Positions 32,590 through 40,903 of a stretch of 56,604 nucleotides of DNA are shown in pieces; position 1 is the first letter of the stretch; each line of letters begins with the position of its first letter. Both the position numbers and the translations under genes were made by a program. The notes beneath the pieces are model-generated. The model made no database searches, was not told the origin of the DNA, and saw nothing but the letters and a program-made list of their open reading frames with translations. Source of the DNA: Candidatus Methanoperedens sp. (GTDB lineage Archaea; Halobacteriota; Methanosarcinia; Methanosarcinales; Methanoperedenaceae); NCBI GenBank assembly GCA_027460465.1, contig JAPZAV010000001.1:1-56604 (forward strand), in the 5' to 3' direction.

Positions 32590-33528
32590 ATGAACAATCT
32601 TGGCAAAAAAATAACAACCGTAACAAAAGAAGTCCGTGGCGCGTACAATCGGAACATGGGACCTCTTGATTTTAAAACCAGAATTTCCGAACATCAGGGG
32701 GATGTGATGTCCATTGCATCCAGAGAAGTGGTGACGATTCCCCCAACCATGCCTATTATAGACGCAGTTAAAACCATGTTAAATAAAGGCTTCAGAAGGA
32801 TCCCTGTCGCTGATGCGGGCACAAACCGCTTAAAAGGCATAGTGACATCGCAGGATATAGTGGATTTTCTGGGTGGAGGACAGAGACACCTCATAGTTCG
32901 GAACAGGTTCAAAGGTAATCTCCTTGCTGCGGTCAATGCGAGCATCAGCGAAATCATGGAGGAGAATGTGATCTCGCTCAATGAAAAGGATTCGCTCAAA
33001 GACGTTCTGAGCACGATGATAAAAGAGAATGTGGGAGGGATCCCGATCACGGACGGTGATAACAGGGTGAAAGCCATAATTTCTGAGCGCGACTTTGTCT
33101 TTCTTGTATCAGGAGTCATCACAGGCAAGACAGTGGGCGAATACATGAGCAAGAATATTGTCACTGCTCCGCCTGACATGACAGTGGGTACTGCGGCAAA
33201 ATCGATGATAAATAACGGCTTCAGAAGACTTCCCCTCATCAGAGATAACGTGCTCGTAGGCATAGTAACAGCCTCGGACGTATTGCGTTTCCTGGGGAGC
33301 GGAGAGATGTTTGACCGACTTGTCACAGGAAATGCCAGGGAAGTCTTCGAGGTACCGATCCGAACGCTAATAAAGAGGGACGTTATTTTCACGGGTTCTG
33401 ATGTGGATCTCGGAGATGCTGCAGCCACAATGCTTGAAGAGAAAATAGGTTCGCTTCCTGTGCTTGAAGACGGTGAGCTGAAAGGGATCATTACAGAGCG
33501 CGATTTTGTCAGGGCTATAGCTGAATGA
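32590..33528 (+). CDS. Four-CBS-domain protein with basic N-terminus
   Basis: The 312-residue protein opens with a 38-residue Lys/Arg-rich segment not seen in its neighbours. It then has CBS motifs VMSIASREVVTI, ISEIMEENVISL, VGEYMSKNIVTA and IRTLIKRDVIFT, with RRIPVADA, GGIPITD, RRLPLIRD and GSLPVLED. Spacing to the next gene is 10 bases. Function is unknown beyond nucleotide sensing. Confidence 0.85.
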   Translation: MNNLGKKITTVTKEVRGAYNRNMGPLDFKTRISEHQGDVMSIASREVVTIPPTMPIIDAVKTMLNKGFRRIPVADAGTNRLKGIVTSQDIVDFLGGGQRHLIVRNRFKGNLLAAVNASISEIMEENVISLNEKDSLKDVLSTMIKENVGGIPITDGDNRVKAIISERDFVFLVSGVITGKTVGEYMSKNIVTAPPDMTVGTAAKSMINNGFRRLPLIRDNVLVGIVTASDVLRFLGSGEMFDRLVTGNAREVFEVPIRTLIKRDVIFTGSDVDLGDAAATMLEEKIGSLPVLEDGELKGIITERDFVRAIAE

Positions 33529-33538
33529 GGACACGCTT

Positions 33539-34387
33539 ATGAAAATCAAAGAAATTATGAGCTCACCTGTGTACGTGGTGTCGCCTGACGAGACGGTGGC
33601 AAGAGCCAGGAACCTGATGCTGCGCCATAAAATTGGACGGCTGGTCATAATAGAGGACAACAAACAAACTGGAATAGTGACAAAGAAAGATATCAGCAGG
33701 AGGCTTGACCAGGCAGAGCCGCAGTGGAGGCGAAGACCGATCGATCATATCCCGATCAGGAAGGTCATGACCGAGGGGCTGATCACGATATTTCCAGACG
33801 CCACGCCCAGACAGCTTGCTGAATTGATGAGTGAAAATAATATCAGCGGGTTGCCTGTGATCAATAACAGGAATGAAGTGATAGGGATTGTCACAAAATG
33901 GGATCTCATCAGATATTTCTCAGAACTGGATACAGAACTTAAAGTGAAAGATTTGAAAATAGATATTGCTCTCACTGTACACAGGCACCATACCATAAGC
34001 CATATACTTTATGAACTTGAGGCAAATTCAACAGACAGAGCAATCGTTCTTGAAGACAATGATAAGCCGGTAGGGATCATCACAAACTCGAATCTCGCGT
34101 TTACAGAGATGAAAAGCAAAACCGGGGGTCTTCCTCAGAAAGAAATAAAAATGACGCGCAAGAGCAGCCATGCTGGAAAGAAACAATATAGATATATTCA
34201 GGAGGTGCCTCTTGTCGCAGAAGACATAATGTCAAGCCCTCTTATAATGGTCAAAAGCGATGATCTTGCCACAGATGCAGCGCGTATAATGGTAAAGGAA
34301 AGGATCAACGGAATACCGGTGTTAGGTAACGGGATCATGGGGATGCTGACCGGGGAAAACATAGTGAAAACAATACTTACATTGTGA
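33539..34387 (+). CDS. CBS-domain protein (three or four motifs, one degenerate)
   Basis: The 282-residue protein has clear CBS motifs at IKEIMSSPVYVV, IRKVMTEGLITI and AEDIMSSPLIMV. The third position (LKIDIALTV to NSTDRAIVLEDND) is degenerate. A basic insertion (KMTRKSSHAGKKQ) separates motifs three and four and could bind RNA, DNA or another protein. GAGGACACG precedes its ATG. Confidence 0.83.
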   Translation: MKIKEIMSSPVYVVSPDETVARARNLMLRHKIGRLVIIEDNKQTGIVTKKDISRRLDQAEPQWRRRPIDHIPIRKVMTEGLITIFPDATPRQLAELMSENNISGLPVINNRNEVIGIVTKWDLIRYFSELDTELKVKDLKIDIALTVHRHHTISHILYELEANSTDRAIVLEDNDKPVGIITNSNLAFTEMKSKTGGLPQKEIKMTRKSSHAGKKQYRYIQEVPLVAEDIMSSPLIMVKSDDLATDAARIMVKERINGIPVLGNGIMGMLTGENIVKTILTL

Positions 34388-34396
34388 GGTGAGAAT

Positions 34397-35179
34397 ATGA
34401 AAGTAAAAGACATAATGACAGATCCGATTGTAGTGCACAAGGCAGACATGATTTCTCATGCGATGGAATTAATGAACAAACACGATACACGCAGGCTTCT
34501 TGTGGTCAATGGCAGCGAAATCCTGGGCATTATTACGATGAGGAGTATTGCAAGAAAGCTCGGAACATGGAAGAAGTCAAACCTTCCAGCCTCCTCGCTG
34601 CATGTTGCCACAGCCACGACTGATCTGCTCACAAAAGTGCTTCCAGACACAAGCTTCGATGATGCGGTTGCATTGATGGACAGAGCAGGCGGGGTGATTG
34701 TTGTGGTTGATAATGGCAGGATCCTTGGATGGGTGACGCCACATGAGATCCTTAAAAATGCAAAGGCAGTAAAAGGCTATGCTGCAGAGGTAATGAATGA
34801 ACCGATAGTTGTGAGCCCGGGCGAAAGGGTGGCGCATGCAAGGCGCCTGATCCTGGACAACGATATTGGAAGGCTCCCTGTGATAGAAAATGGTGATCTC
34901 GTAGGTATAGTCACAGAAAGGGACGTTGCAAAAGGCATGATGAATTTCAGGACCCTTGTTCCGGATAACCAGCAGGATGAAAGGATCAGAAATCTGATCG
35001 TGGGCGATATCATGACACATAATGTGAAATATGCCAGGACAAATACCCCGATATCTGAGATAGTCTCATTGATCCTGAACGAGAACATAGGTGGAGTACC
35101 TGTTCTGAATCTCAAGAATGAACTTGTAGGTATGGTCAGCAGGAGAGGGATCATAAGGCTCCTGGTGGCAAAAGGATGA
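34397..35179 (+). CDS. Four-CBS-domain protein, coupled to the RNA ligase gene
   Basis: The 260-residue protein has CBS motifs VKDIMTDPIVVH, TTDLLTKVLPDT (weak), AAEVMNEPIVVS and VGDIMTHNVKYA. GAGGTGAG precedes the start. The stop overlaps the RNA ligase start by 4 bases, so the two proteins are probably made in fixed ratio. This is the most direct hint that the CBS run regulates, or is regulated with, RNA repair. Confidence 0.83.
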   Translation: MKVKDIMTDPIVVHKADMISHAMELMNKHDTRRLLVVNGSEILGIITMRSIARKLGTWKKSNLPASSLHVATATTDLLTKVLPDTSFDDAVALMDRAGGVIVVVDNGRILGWVTPHEILKNAKAVKGYAAEVMNEPIVVSPGERVAHARRLILDNDIGRLPVIENGDLVGIVTERDVAKGMMNFRTLVPDNQQDERIRNLIVGDIMTHNVKYARTNTPISEIVSLILNENIGGVPVLNLKNELVGMVSRRGIIRLLVAKG

Positions 35180-36345
35180 GACGGGACGCCTCTTCTGAAC
35201 TGATCAAAAAACTGGATCTGGAAAAAGTATCAGGTCTGCTGGATATTCCTGATTACAGGCTCACCGGCGCGATCGAGAGGAAAACACTCCAGCATGTTGC
35301 TTCAAGACCAGAGCTGTTCAGGTTCGATAAACCGATCTCTTCAGTAGAAGGCGGCACATCCATATTCATAGAACCTTTCGACATCGTGCGCGGTTTTCCC
35401 AAGATACAGCGCACGCTGGTTCTATATCCAGGGCTTGTGACCCATTTCTCTTCCTGTAATAAAGTTGCAGTTGAAGAGAAAATGAACGGTTATAATACGA
35501 GGTTAGCGCTTGTGGGAGACGAGCTTGTCGGGCTGACCCGCGGCGGTTTTCTGTGCCCATACACAACTGAAAAAGCAAATGAACTCGTTGGGCTTGAATT
35601 CTTCCTTGATCATCCTGACCTTGTCATATGCGGCGAGATGGTAGGACCGGACAGCCCTTATGTCCCAAAATCGATCTATGATATCGAGTCCCTGGATTTC
35701 TTTGCTTTCGATGTGAGAGAGAAAATATCGGGAAAGCCCATGCCTGTGATGGAAAGGCGTGGACTTATGGAAGAATACGGGATCAATTCTGCCAGGTTCT
35801 TCGGGGAATACGATGTGGAGGAAGCGCATAACGAGATCACAGGGATAATCAAAGGCTTCGGCGACTCGCTGCACGAAGGCGTGGTGATCAAAGATCCTCA
35901 GATGGTGATAACACCTGTGAAATATACGAGTTCTCTGAGCAACTGCGCTGATCTGAGGTATGCGTTCGAGTTCTACAATGACTATGGAAGGGACTTTTTC
36001 TTCCCAAGGGTGTGCAGGGAAGCCTTTCAATCCATGGAATGGGACGAGGATGAAGAGAGCAGGAGGAAAAGGTGCCTTCGCCTCGGGGAGAGCATACTTC
36101 TGCCCATGATAGAGACCATTAAAAAGAAAAAAAATGGGGAGAGGATCGCAGAGAAGGTGCAGATAAGGGTGAAGAACCTGAAGACAGCCCTGGATTTCGA
36201 GACTCACCTGAGAGTGCTTGGCGTGGATGCTGTTTTTGAAGAACCCGAGCAGATAGGTGACGAATACCTGATCAGGATAAGGAAAATATACCACAGCACC
36301 AATGATAAGACCGAATCGATCCTGCGCGGAGAGATGTGGAGCTGA
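35176..36345 (+). CDS. ATP-dependent RNA ligase, archaeal Rnl3 family
   Basis: The 389-residue protein is a nucleotidyltransferase ligase with motif I EKMNGYNTR, Lys102 being the adenylation site. The remaining blocks include VICGEMVG (motif III region), DFFAFDV, HEGVVIKDP (motif IV) and VKYTSSL (motif V). Archaeal Rnl3 enzymes of this size seal 5'-phosphate and 3'-OH RNA ends and can circularise RNA. The C-terminal 110 residues form the usual all-helical dimerisation part. It follows the CBS genes without a gap. Confidence 0.88.
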   Translation: MRRDASSELIKKLDLEKVSGLLDIPDYRLTGAIERKTLQHVASRPELFRFDKPISSVEGGTSIFIEPFDIVRGFPKIQRTLVLYPGLVTHFSSCNKVAVEEKMNGYNTRLALVGDELVGLTRGGFLCPYTTEKANELVGLEFFLDHPDLVICGEMVGPDSPYVPKSIYDIESLDFFAFDVREKISGKPMPVMERRGLMEEYGINSARFFGEYDVEEAHNEITGIIKGFGDSLHEGVVIKDPQMVITPVKYTSSLSNCADLRYAFEFYNDYGRDFFFPRVCREAFQSMEWDEDEESRRKRCLRLGESILLPMIETIKKKKNGERIAEKVQIRVKNLKTALDFETHLRVLGVDAVFEEPEQIGDEYLIRIRKIYHSTNDKTESILRGEMWS

Positions 36346-36405
36346 GGATCAAATTCGAAAGGTATTTAGTCGTTCTCTGTCATATGATAACATGGGACAT
36401 TTCAT

Positions 36406-36795
36406 ATGAACAGCACTGATGACAAAGTCAGACAGATCGAAGAAGGACTGAAATATCTTGCCGAACTTGATCTGATCGATGATTTTTATGACACTGTATG
36501 GAAGGAAGGTGTGACCAGGCTGCTGGAAAGATACAAGGATCAGAGCGAATACCGTGATCTATCCCTGGAAGAGACGGATGGGGTAAAGAGAAAGGTAGTG
36601 GAATGGTTCGGAGATGATTATGGGCTGGCAGAGATAGATGATGAGTTCTGGATGGTCTCTGTAGGCAGTATCGATGAAGGCGGCAACAAGTGGTGGTATA
36701 AAATAAAGCTCAACACCGATGATCCAGAGAATGCCAAAAAAATCGTTCTGATGGAAAAGTGCCTTCCTGGAAAATATTGCAACGTGTTACTGTAA
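36406..36795 (+). CDS. Hypothetical acidic protein, 129 residues
   Basis: The protein is strongly acidic in its first 85 residues (DDKVRQIEEGLKYLAELD). It has Trp-rich stretches (EFWMVSV, NKWWYKI) and a CLPGKYC end with two Cys. No membrane span or signal peptide is seen. I do not recognise the family. A TATA-like segment and weak ribosome site precede its ATG. Confidence 0.55.
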   Translation: MNSTDDKVRQIEEGLKYLAELDLIDDFYDTVWKEGVTRLLERYKDQSEYRDLSLEETDGVKRKVVEWFGDDYGLAEIDDEFWMVSVGSIDEGGNKWWYKIKLNTDDPENAKKIVLMEKCLPGKYCNVLL

Positions 36796-36831
36796 AATAT
36801 ATATCACATCTCAGCTACTTCTGTGATCGAA

Positions 36832-38064
36832 ATGGATCTTGAGAAAATACGGCTTGATTTTCCCGCACTTGCGAAGAAGTGGAACGGTAAGCAACTGATC
36901 TATTTTGATAATGCATGCATGACCCTGAAGCCAGGGCAGGTCATGGATGCCATGGATAGATACTACAGCGATTATCCGGTATGCGGCGGACGCTCTCTGC
37001 ACAGGATGGCAAAGCAGGTGGATGAGAAAGTGACTGAAAGCAGGGAAAAGATCCAGAAGTTCCTGGGTGCAGCACGACCTGAGGAGATAATTTTCACGCG
37101 CAATACCACAGAAGGACTCAACCTTGTTGCCAACTGCCTTGAATTCAAAAAAGGGGATATTGTCCTGACAACAGACAGGGAGCATAATTCTAATCTTATC
37201 CCATGGCAGATTCAGTCGCATAGAAAGGGAATAAGGCACGTTATTGTTTACTCAGATCAGGATAATACCTTCGATCTTGCGGGATTTGAAGAGATATTCA
37301 ATAAAAATAATAACGTGCGGCTCGTGAGCATGGTGCACACAGCTAATCTGGACGGCTATACCATCCCTGCAAAAGAGATAGTGAAGATCGCGCATGATCA
37401 CAGCGCTCTCGTCATGCTTGATGGAGCCCAGAGCGCGCCCCACAGACCTGTGGACTTAAAGGCGTTAGATGTGGATTTCTTCGCGCTCTCGATTCACAAG
37501 ATGCTCGGACCCACTGGCATGGGCGTGCTTTACGGAAAGCAGCATCTGCTCGAAAAGATGGCGCCTTTCATGGTAGGAGGAGATACAGTGAGCGATACCA
37601 CCTTCGAAGCCGCAAAGTTCCTGCCCACTCCTGAGAAATTCGAGGCAGGGCTGCAGAACTATGCAGGTATCATAGGTTCAGGAGCTGCCGTGGATTATCT
37701 TACAAAGATCGGGCTTTCGAATATAGAAAAGCACGAAGAGAGACTGAACAGGATAATCACAGAAAGGATAAAGGACATACCAGGGTTGACGATCATCGGA
37801 CCTCAGGATCCGGGGCAACGAGGCGGAATCATCTCATTCACGGTCGAGCTTCCAAAAGGAGGCGATGCCCATGATATCGCCATAGTGCTCGATGAGACCG
37901 CGAACATAGCCGTGCGCTCAGGCGCTTTCTGCGTGCATTCATGGTTCAATTACAGGAAATGCCAACCTGCTGTGCGTGCCTCTCTTTACCTGTACAATAC
38001 AGAGGATGAGGCAGAGACCTTCATAGATACATTGAGAAAGACAATCAACCTGTTCAATCCCTGA
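36832..38064 (+). CDS. sufS: Cysteine desulfurase, SufS-like (class V aminotransferase)
   Basis: From ATG 36832 it has 410 residues; a GTG at 36823 would add three. Class V motifs are FTRNTTEGLN, DREHNSNLIPW, MLDGAQSAPH and SIHKMLGPTGMG with the PLP Lys (K223). RSGAFCVHSW carries the likely catalytic Cys. The family removes sulfur from cysteine for Fe-S or other sulfur transfer. No sufB/C/D or iscU gene is adjacent. It converges with the epimerase gene after 3 bases. Confidence 0.85.
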   Translation: MDLEKIRLDFPALAKKWNGKQLIYFDNACMTLKPGQVMDAMDRYYSDYPVCGGRSLHRMAKQVDEKVTESREKIQKFLGAARPEEIIFTRNTTEGLNLVANCLEFKKGDIVLTTDREHNSNLIPWQIQSHRKGIRHVIVYSDQDNTFDLAGFEEIFNKNNNVRLVSMVHTANLDGYTIPAKEIVKIAHDHSALVMLDGAQSAPHRPVDLKALDVDFFALSIHKMLGPTGMGVLYGKQHLLEKMAPFMVGGDTVSDTTFEAAKFLPTPEKFEAGLQNYAGIIGSGAAVDYLTKIGLSNIEKHEERLNRIITERIKDIPGLTIIGPQDPGQRGGIISFTVELPKGGDAHDIAIVLDETANIAVRSGAFCVHSWFNYRKCQPAVRASLYLYNTEDEAETFIDTLRKTINLFNP

Positions 38065-38067
38065 TAC

Positions 38068-39003
38068 CTACTGTTGCCTGAACCATTCGATCGTTTCTTC
38101 CAGACCTTTTTCCAGGGAAAACTCAGGCGAAAATCCGATCTTCTTTATTTCACCGATATCTGCTACACTGTGTTTTATATCCCCTGTTCTTGGTTCCTTG
38201 TATATGATCTCTGATTTTGACCCGGTCAGTTCGATAATCAACTTCGCAAGTTCATTGATCGATACTGCACTGCCGTTTGCCACATTAAAGATACCTCCTT
38301 CTCCTTTTGACATCGCAAGCTCGTTTGCGAGCACAACATCCCTGACAAAGATAAAATCGCGTGTCTGCGACCCATCGCCATAAATGGGTATGGCCTCATT
38401 TCTCAAGGCTTTCCTGATGAAAATAGGGATGGCTGCAGCGTAAGGGGATGCGGGATCCTGTCCTGGGCCGTAGACATTGAAATAACGCAGCGAGGTGGTT
38501 TTCAGACCATATTCCTCATAAAATATTCTTGCAGCATATTCGCAGTCGAGTTTTGATATCGCATAGGGAGATCTGGGAGCAGGGATCATATCTTCTATTT
38601 TCGGGAGTGCGGGCAGGTCTCCATACACTGCTGCAGAGGAGGCGATTATTACTTTTTTTACATCGCCTTTCATTCCAGCGCCTAGGACGTTCAGCGTCCC
38701 GATCGTGTTCACCTCTATGGTCTTAACTGGATCTTTCATGCTCTCGACCACAGACACGAGCGCTGCTTCGTGGAATATGTAATCTATGTCCATGACAAGT
38801 CTTTTCAGCAGCTCAGCATCGCGAATGTCCCCTCTCACAAGTTCAAAATCTTCATTTTCAAGAAAATGGTCAACATTGGCTTTTTTTATTTCCAGGTCAG
38901 GATCAAAATTATCCAGGCACAAGACCTCAAAGCCCCTGTCCAGTAAATGACGGACTATATGCGACCCTATGAACCCTGCGCCGCCTGTCACCAGACATTT
39001 CAT
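38068..39003 (-). CDS. NAD-dependent sugar-nucleotide epimerase/dehydratase (GalE-like)
   Basis: The ATG at 39003 gives 311 residues beginning MKCLVTGGAGFIGSHI, the Rossmann motif of extended short-chain dehydrogenases. SSAAVYGD and YAISKLDCEYAA supply the Ser/Tyr/Lys catalytic set, and RYFNVYGPGQDP is typical of UDP-glucose 4-epimerases. The start overlaps the stop of the membrane phosphoesterase gene (ATGA). A role in surface polysaccharide or glycoprotein sugars is likely. Confidence 0.85.
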   Translation of the reverse strand: MKCLVTGGAGFIGSHIVRHLLDRGFEVLCLDNFDPDLEIKKANVDHFLENEDFELVRGDIRDAELLKRLVMDIDYIFHEAALVSVVESMKDPVKTIEVNTIGTLNVLGAGMKGDVKKVIIASSAAVYGDLPALPKIEDMIPAPRSPYAISKLDCEYAARIFYEEYGLKTTSLRYFNVYGPGQDPASPYAAAIPIFIRKALRNEAIPIYGDGSQTRDFIFVRDVVLANELAMSKGEGGIFNVANGSAVSINELAKLIIELTGSKSEIIYKEPRTGDIKHSVADIGEIKKIGFSPEFSLEKGLEETIEWFRQQ

Positions 39004-40280
39004 GCTTTTGAAAACCTCATGATATCCTGGTTTGTAAAATGGGAGATACAGTCTATCTTCCCGCCTCCTGCCCATTTCAAAAGACATACCCCGTCAGGAT
39101 CGATATATACAAAGGTATTGACATCTCGACCTTTTTCATTGACCCAGCAGCCAGTGTTGACGAATAACTTGTGTTTCAGGAGTTCATCTGCCCCGGGAAG
39201 ATACGTGCTTGCCTGATGCGTATGACCAAATACCACAACATTGGCGTCTATCGTATCTTTCTTGAGGTTGAAATAATTCTCTTTCACTATTTCTTCAGCA
39301 CTTTTATCCTTTGATTTTCGAAACCTGTTGTAGAAGCCCCGCATGGAAGACGTGATTATTCTGGGAATCACACTAAGAAGGACAAGATACGTGAGAACTG
39401 AGAATACAATAGAATAAAGGATAGAAAAGATCTGTGTATTTGTTACCCCTGCTGCCAGAATAACCATCATACCGGCAAATGCGATCAAAAAAATATATTT
39501 AAACCAGCCTGATACATTCCTTTCTTTTACCACTTTCCTGCTCGATAGAAAATATCTAAATAAAGCCGCTGAAGCGATGATCCCTGAAGCAGCACCTATA
39601 CCTCTGGTGATGATCAAATCCGGAAGGAAAGCACTCAGTAAAATGAATGCAAGCCACAGTATGAGCAAGCCTATGGAAACAAGGACTGACAGTCTTTTTG
39701 TAAAATGAACGTTCGCAAGGTCCTGGAAGAAATCTATCGGATCAAACCTGGTATTTATGATCCTGCTCAATGTATAGGTTATCTGCTCCCTGTCGTATTG
39801 ATGACCGTGAAGGAAAGAATACCGAAGACCATTGACTTCGACCCCTTTCTTCACTTCATTTTCAGGAGGATAATGCCTTGGATATAAAAAGAATTTATTC
39901 TTTCCTTTCCAGTCAAAGGATTTTATTTTTTTCGCCACTTCCTCCATATTTTCATCATGGTTACCTGTAATGTAGATCTTATCGCAATCGATCTCGTGTA
40001 GCAGAGAAAACGGCGCTGTCGAATCTTTGATAACGCTGTTCCTGTCCTGTTCCCTGGGACCCCAGAGCTCCAGGACATCTCCTAGAAGGATAAGCTTCGC
40101 AGGAGGTCTTATTGTTATGGTTTTTCCACCTTCCTGTTTGCATTCGACTGTCATGGTTCTGCCTTCAGGAGGCAGATCCCTTATCCATTCCAGGAAACTG
40201 CAGAATTCAGAAAGATTGGGTCCATAGTTATCCTCGCCACCCATGTGCAGATCCGAAACAACGATAAAACTCTCTGGCAT
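39000..40280 (-). CDS. Metallophosphoesterase with inserted transmembrane domain
   Basis: The 426-residue calcineurin-like enzyme has VVSDLHMGG (7-15), LLGDVLELWG, TGNHDEN, FLHGHQYD and VVFGHTHQAS metal motifs. Between the fourth and fifth motifs, about residues 195-320, sit four or five hydrophobic helices, so the catalytic domain is split by a membrane domain. LpxH-like enzymes have the GDVLELWG segment, so a membrane lipid or lipid-linked pyrophosphate substrate is plausible. It is the first gene of a coupled pair with the sugar epimerase. Confidence 0.82.
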   Translation of the reverse strand: MPESFIVVSDLHMGGEDNYGPNLSEFCSFLEWIRDLPPEGRTMTVECKQEGGKTITIRPPAKLILLGDVLELWGPREQDRNSVIKDSTAPFSLLHEIDCDKIYITGNHDENMEEVAKKIKSFDWKGKNKFFLYPRHYPPENEVKKGVEVNGLRYSFLHGHQYDREQITYTLSRIINTRFDPIDFFQDLANVHFTKRLSVLVSIGLLILWLAFILLSAFLPDLIITRGIGAASGIIASAALFRYFLSSRKVVKERNVSGWFKYIFLIAFAGMMVILAAGVTNTQIFSILYSIVFSVLTYLVLLSVIPRIITSSMRGFYNRFRKSKDKSAEEIVKENYFNLKKDTIDANVVVFGHTHQASTYLPGADELLKHKLFVNTGCWVNEKGRDVNTFVYIDPDGVCLLKWAGGGKIDCISHFTNQDIMRFSKA

Positions 40281-40589
40281 CTTAATCCCCTGACGTATTT
40301 AAATGTGCATGGTATTAAAACTTTCAGTATGATCATTGATGTTTTTCAGTTCATGGTACCTTGAAAGCAGGTACCACGAACTGAGAAGGCAGTAATTCCG
40401 TCTAATCTTTTGGAGACAGAAACCAATAAAGGCATTATCCCTATTGGCAGCAATTGCCGTGTAACACGTCACCAAGCTGGAATGTGCCGCAGTCGCTGGC
40501 TGAACAGGGCCTATGTTGAGCGAGAAACCGGTGATCTTCATGTCTGTGTCAGGTGCTGCCTGGTCAAGATCAATCATGACCTTCTGCCT
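40281..40589. other. Spacer without a gene, containing a long hairpin
   Basis: The spacer is 309 bases. No coding frame with family resemblance is visible. It holds a 14-bp imperfect hairpin at 40347-40383 and otherwise unremarkable sequence between two minus-strand units. Confidence 0.4.
40347..40383. terminator. 14-bp hairpin between the phosphoesterase and protease units
   Basis: CAGTTCATGGTACC (40347-40360) pairs with GGTACCACGAACTG (40370-40383) with one A-C mismatch and a 9-base loop. It lies about 210 bases past the stop of the emfourin-like gene. A T-run precedes it on the plus strand. It may end transcription of the protease operon or serve as an operator. Confidence 0.45.
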
Positions 40590-40883
40590 CTACTTACCAA
40601 GTTTCATCAGTGTTTGAAACAGAGACCGCAGTTCAGGCGTCGCTGCTGGTTCGCTTATCTCAACTGTATGTTTCTTCCCTTCTGCTTCGATTGCCAGCCT
40701 GTACACAAAGTAATCAGCACCGCGCTCAGGCAGAGGGAACTTTTCAGGTAGATTAAAAAAACCAGCAGCATTCACCATCTCTTGCAGCTTTCGTGCCTCA
40801 TCTGAAGGAAGTGTTTCAGTATCCAGAGCGACTTCTCTTCGCATACCTGCAAAGCCACCTGTGCGCTCAAGACGGATCCGCAT
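40590..40883 (-). CDS. Emfourin-like protealysin inhibitor
   Basis: From ATG 40883, preceded by AGGAAGGA, the protein has 97 residues: MRIRLERTGGFAGMRREVALD, a mid-region DEARKLQEMVNAAGFFNLPE and a C-terminal RLAIEAEGKKHTVEISEPA. This matches the emfourin family, small inhibitors of M4 protealysin-like proteases encoded next to them. It lies directly downstream of the M4 gene. It would keep the protease silent inside the cell. Confidence 0.85.
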   Translation of the reverse strand: MRIRLERTGGFAGMRREVALDTETLPSDEARKLQEMVNAAGFFNLPEKFPLPERGADYFVYRLAIEAEGKKHTVEISEPAATPELRSLFQTLMKLGK

Positions 40884-40903
40884 CTTCTGTCCTTCCTGCC
40901 TCA

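Noticed and set aside
32694-33491. Long minus-strand frame opposite a CBS gene
   Set aside because: Shadow frame; Ser/Thr-rich as expected for the complement of CBS coding sequence.
35503-36294. 263-residue minus-strand frame opposite the RNA ligase gene
   Set aside because: Shadow frame without start signal or recognisable motifs; the ligase gene is clearly real.
40299-40577. 92-residue minus-strand frame in the spacer after the phosphoesterase gene
   Set aside because: It spans the 14-bp hairpin and shows no conserved motif.
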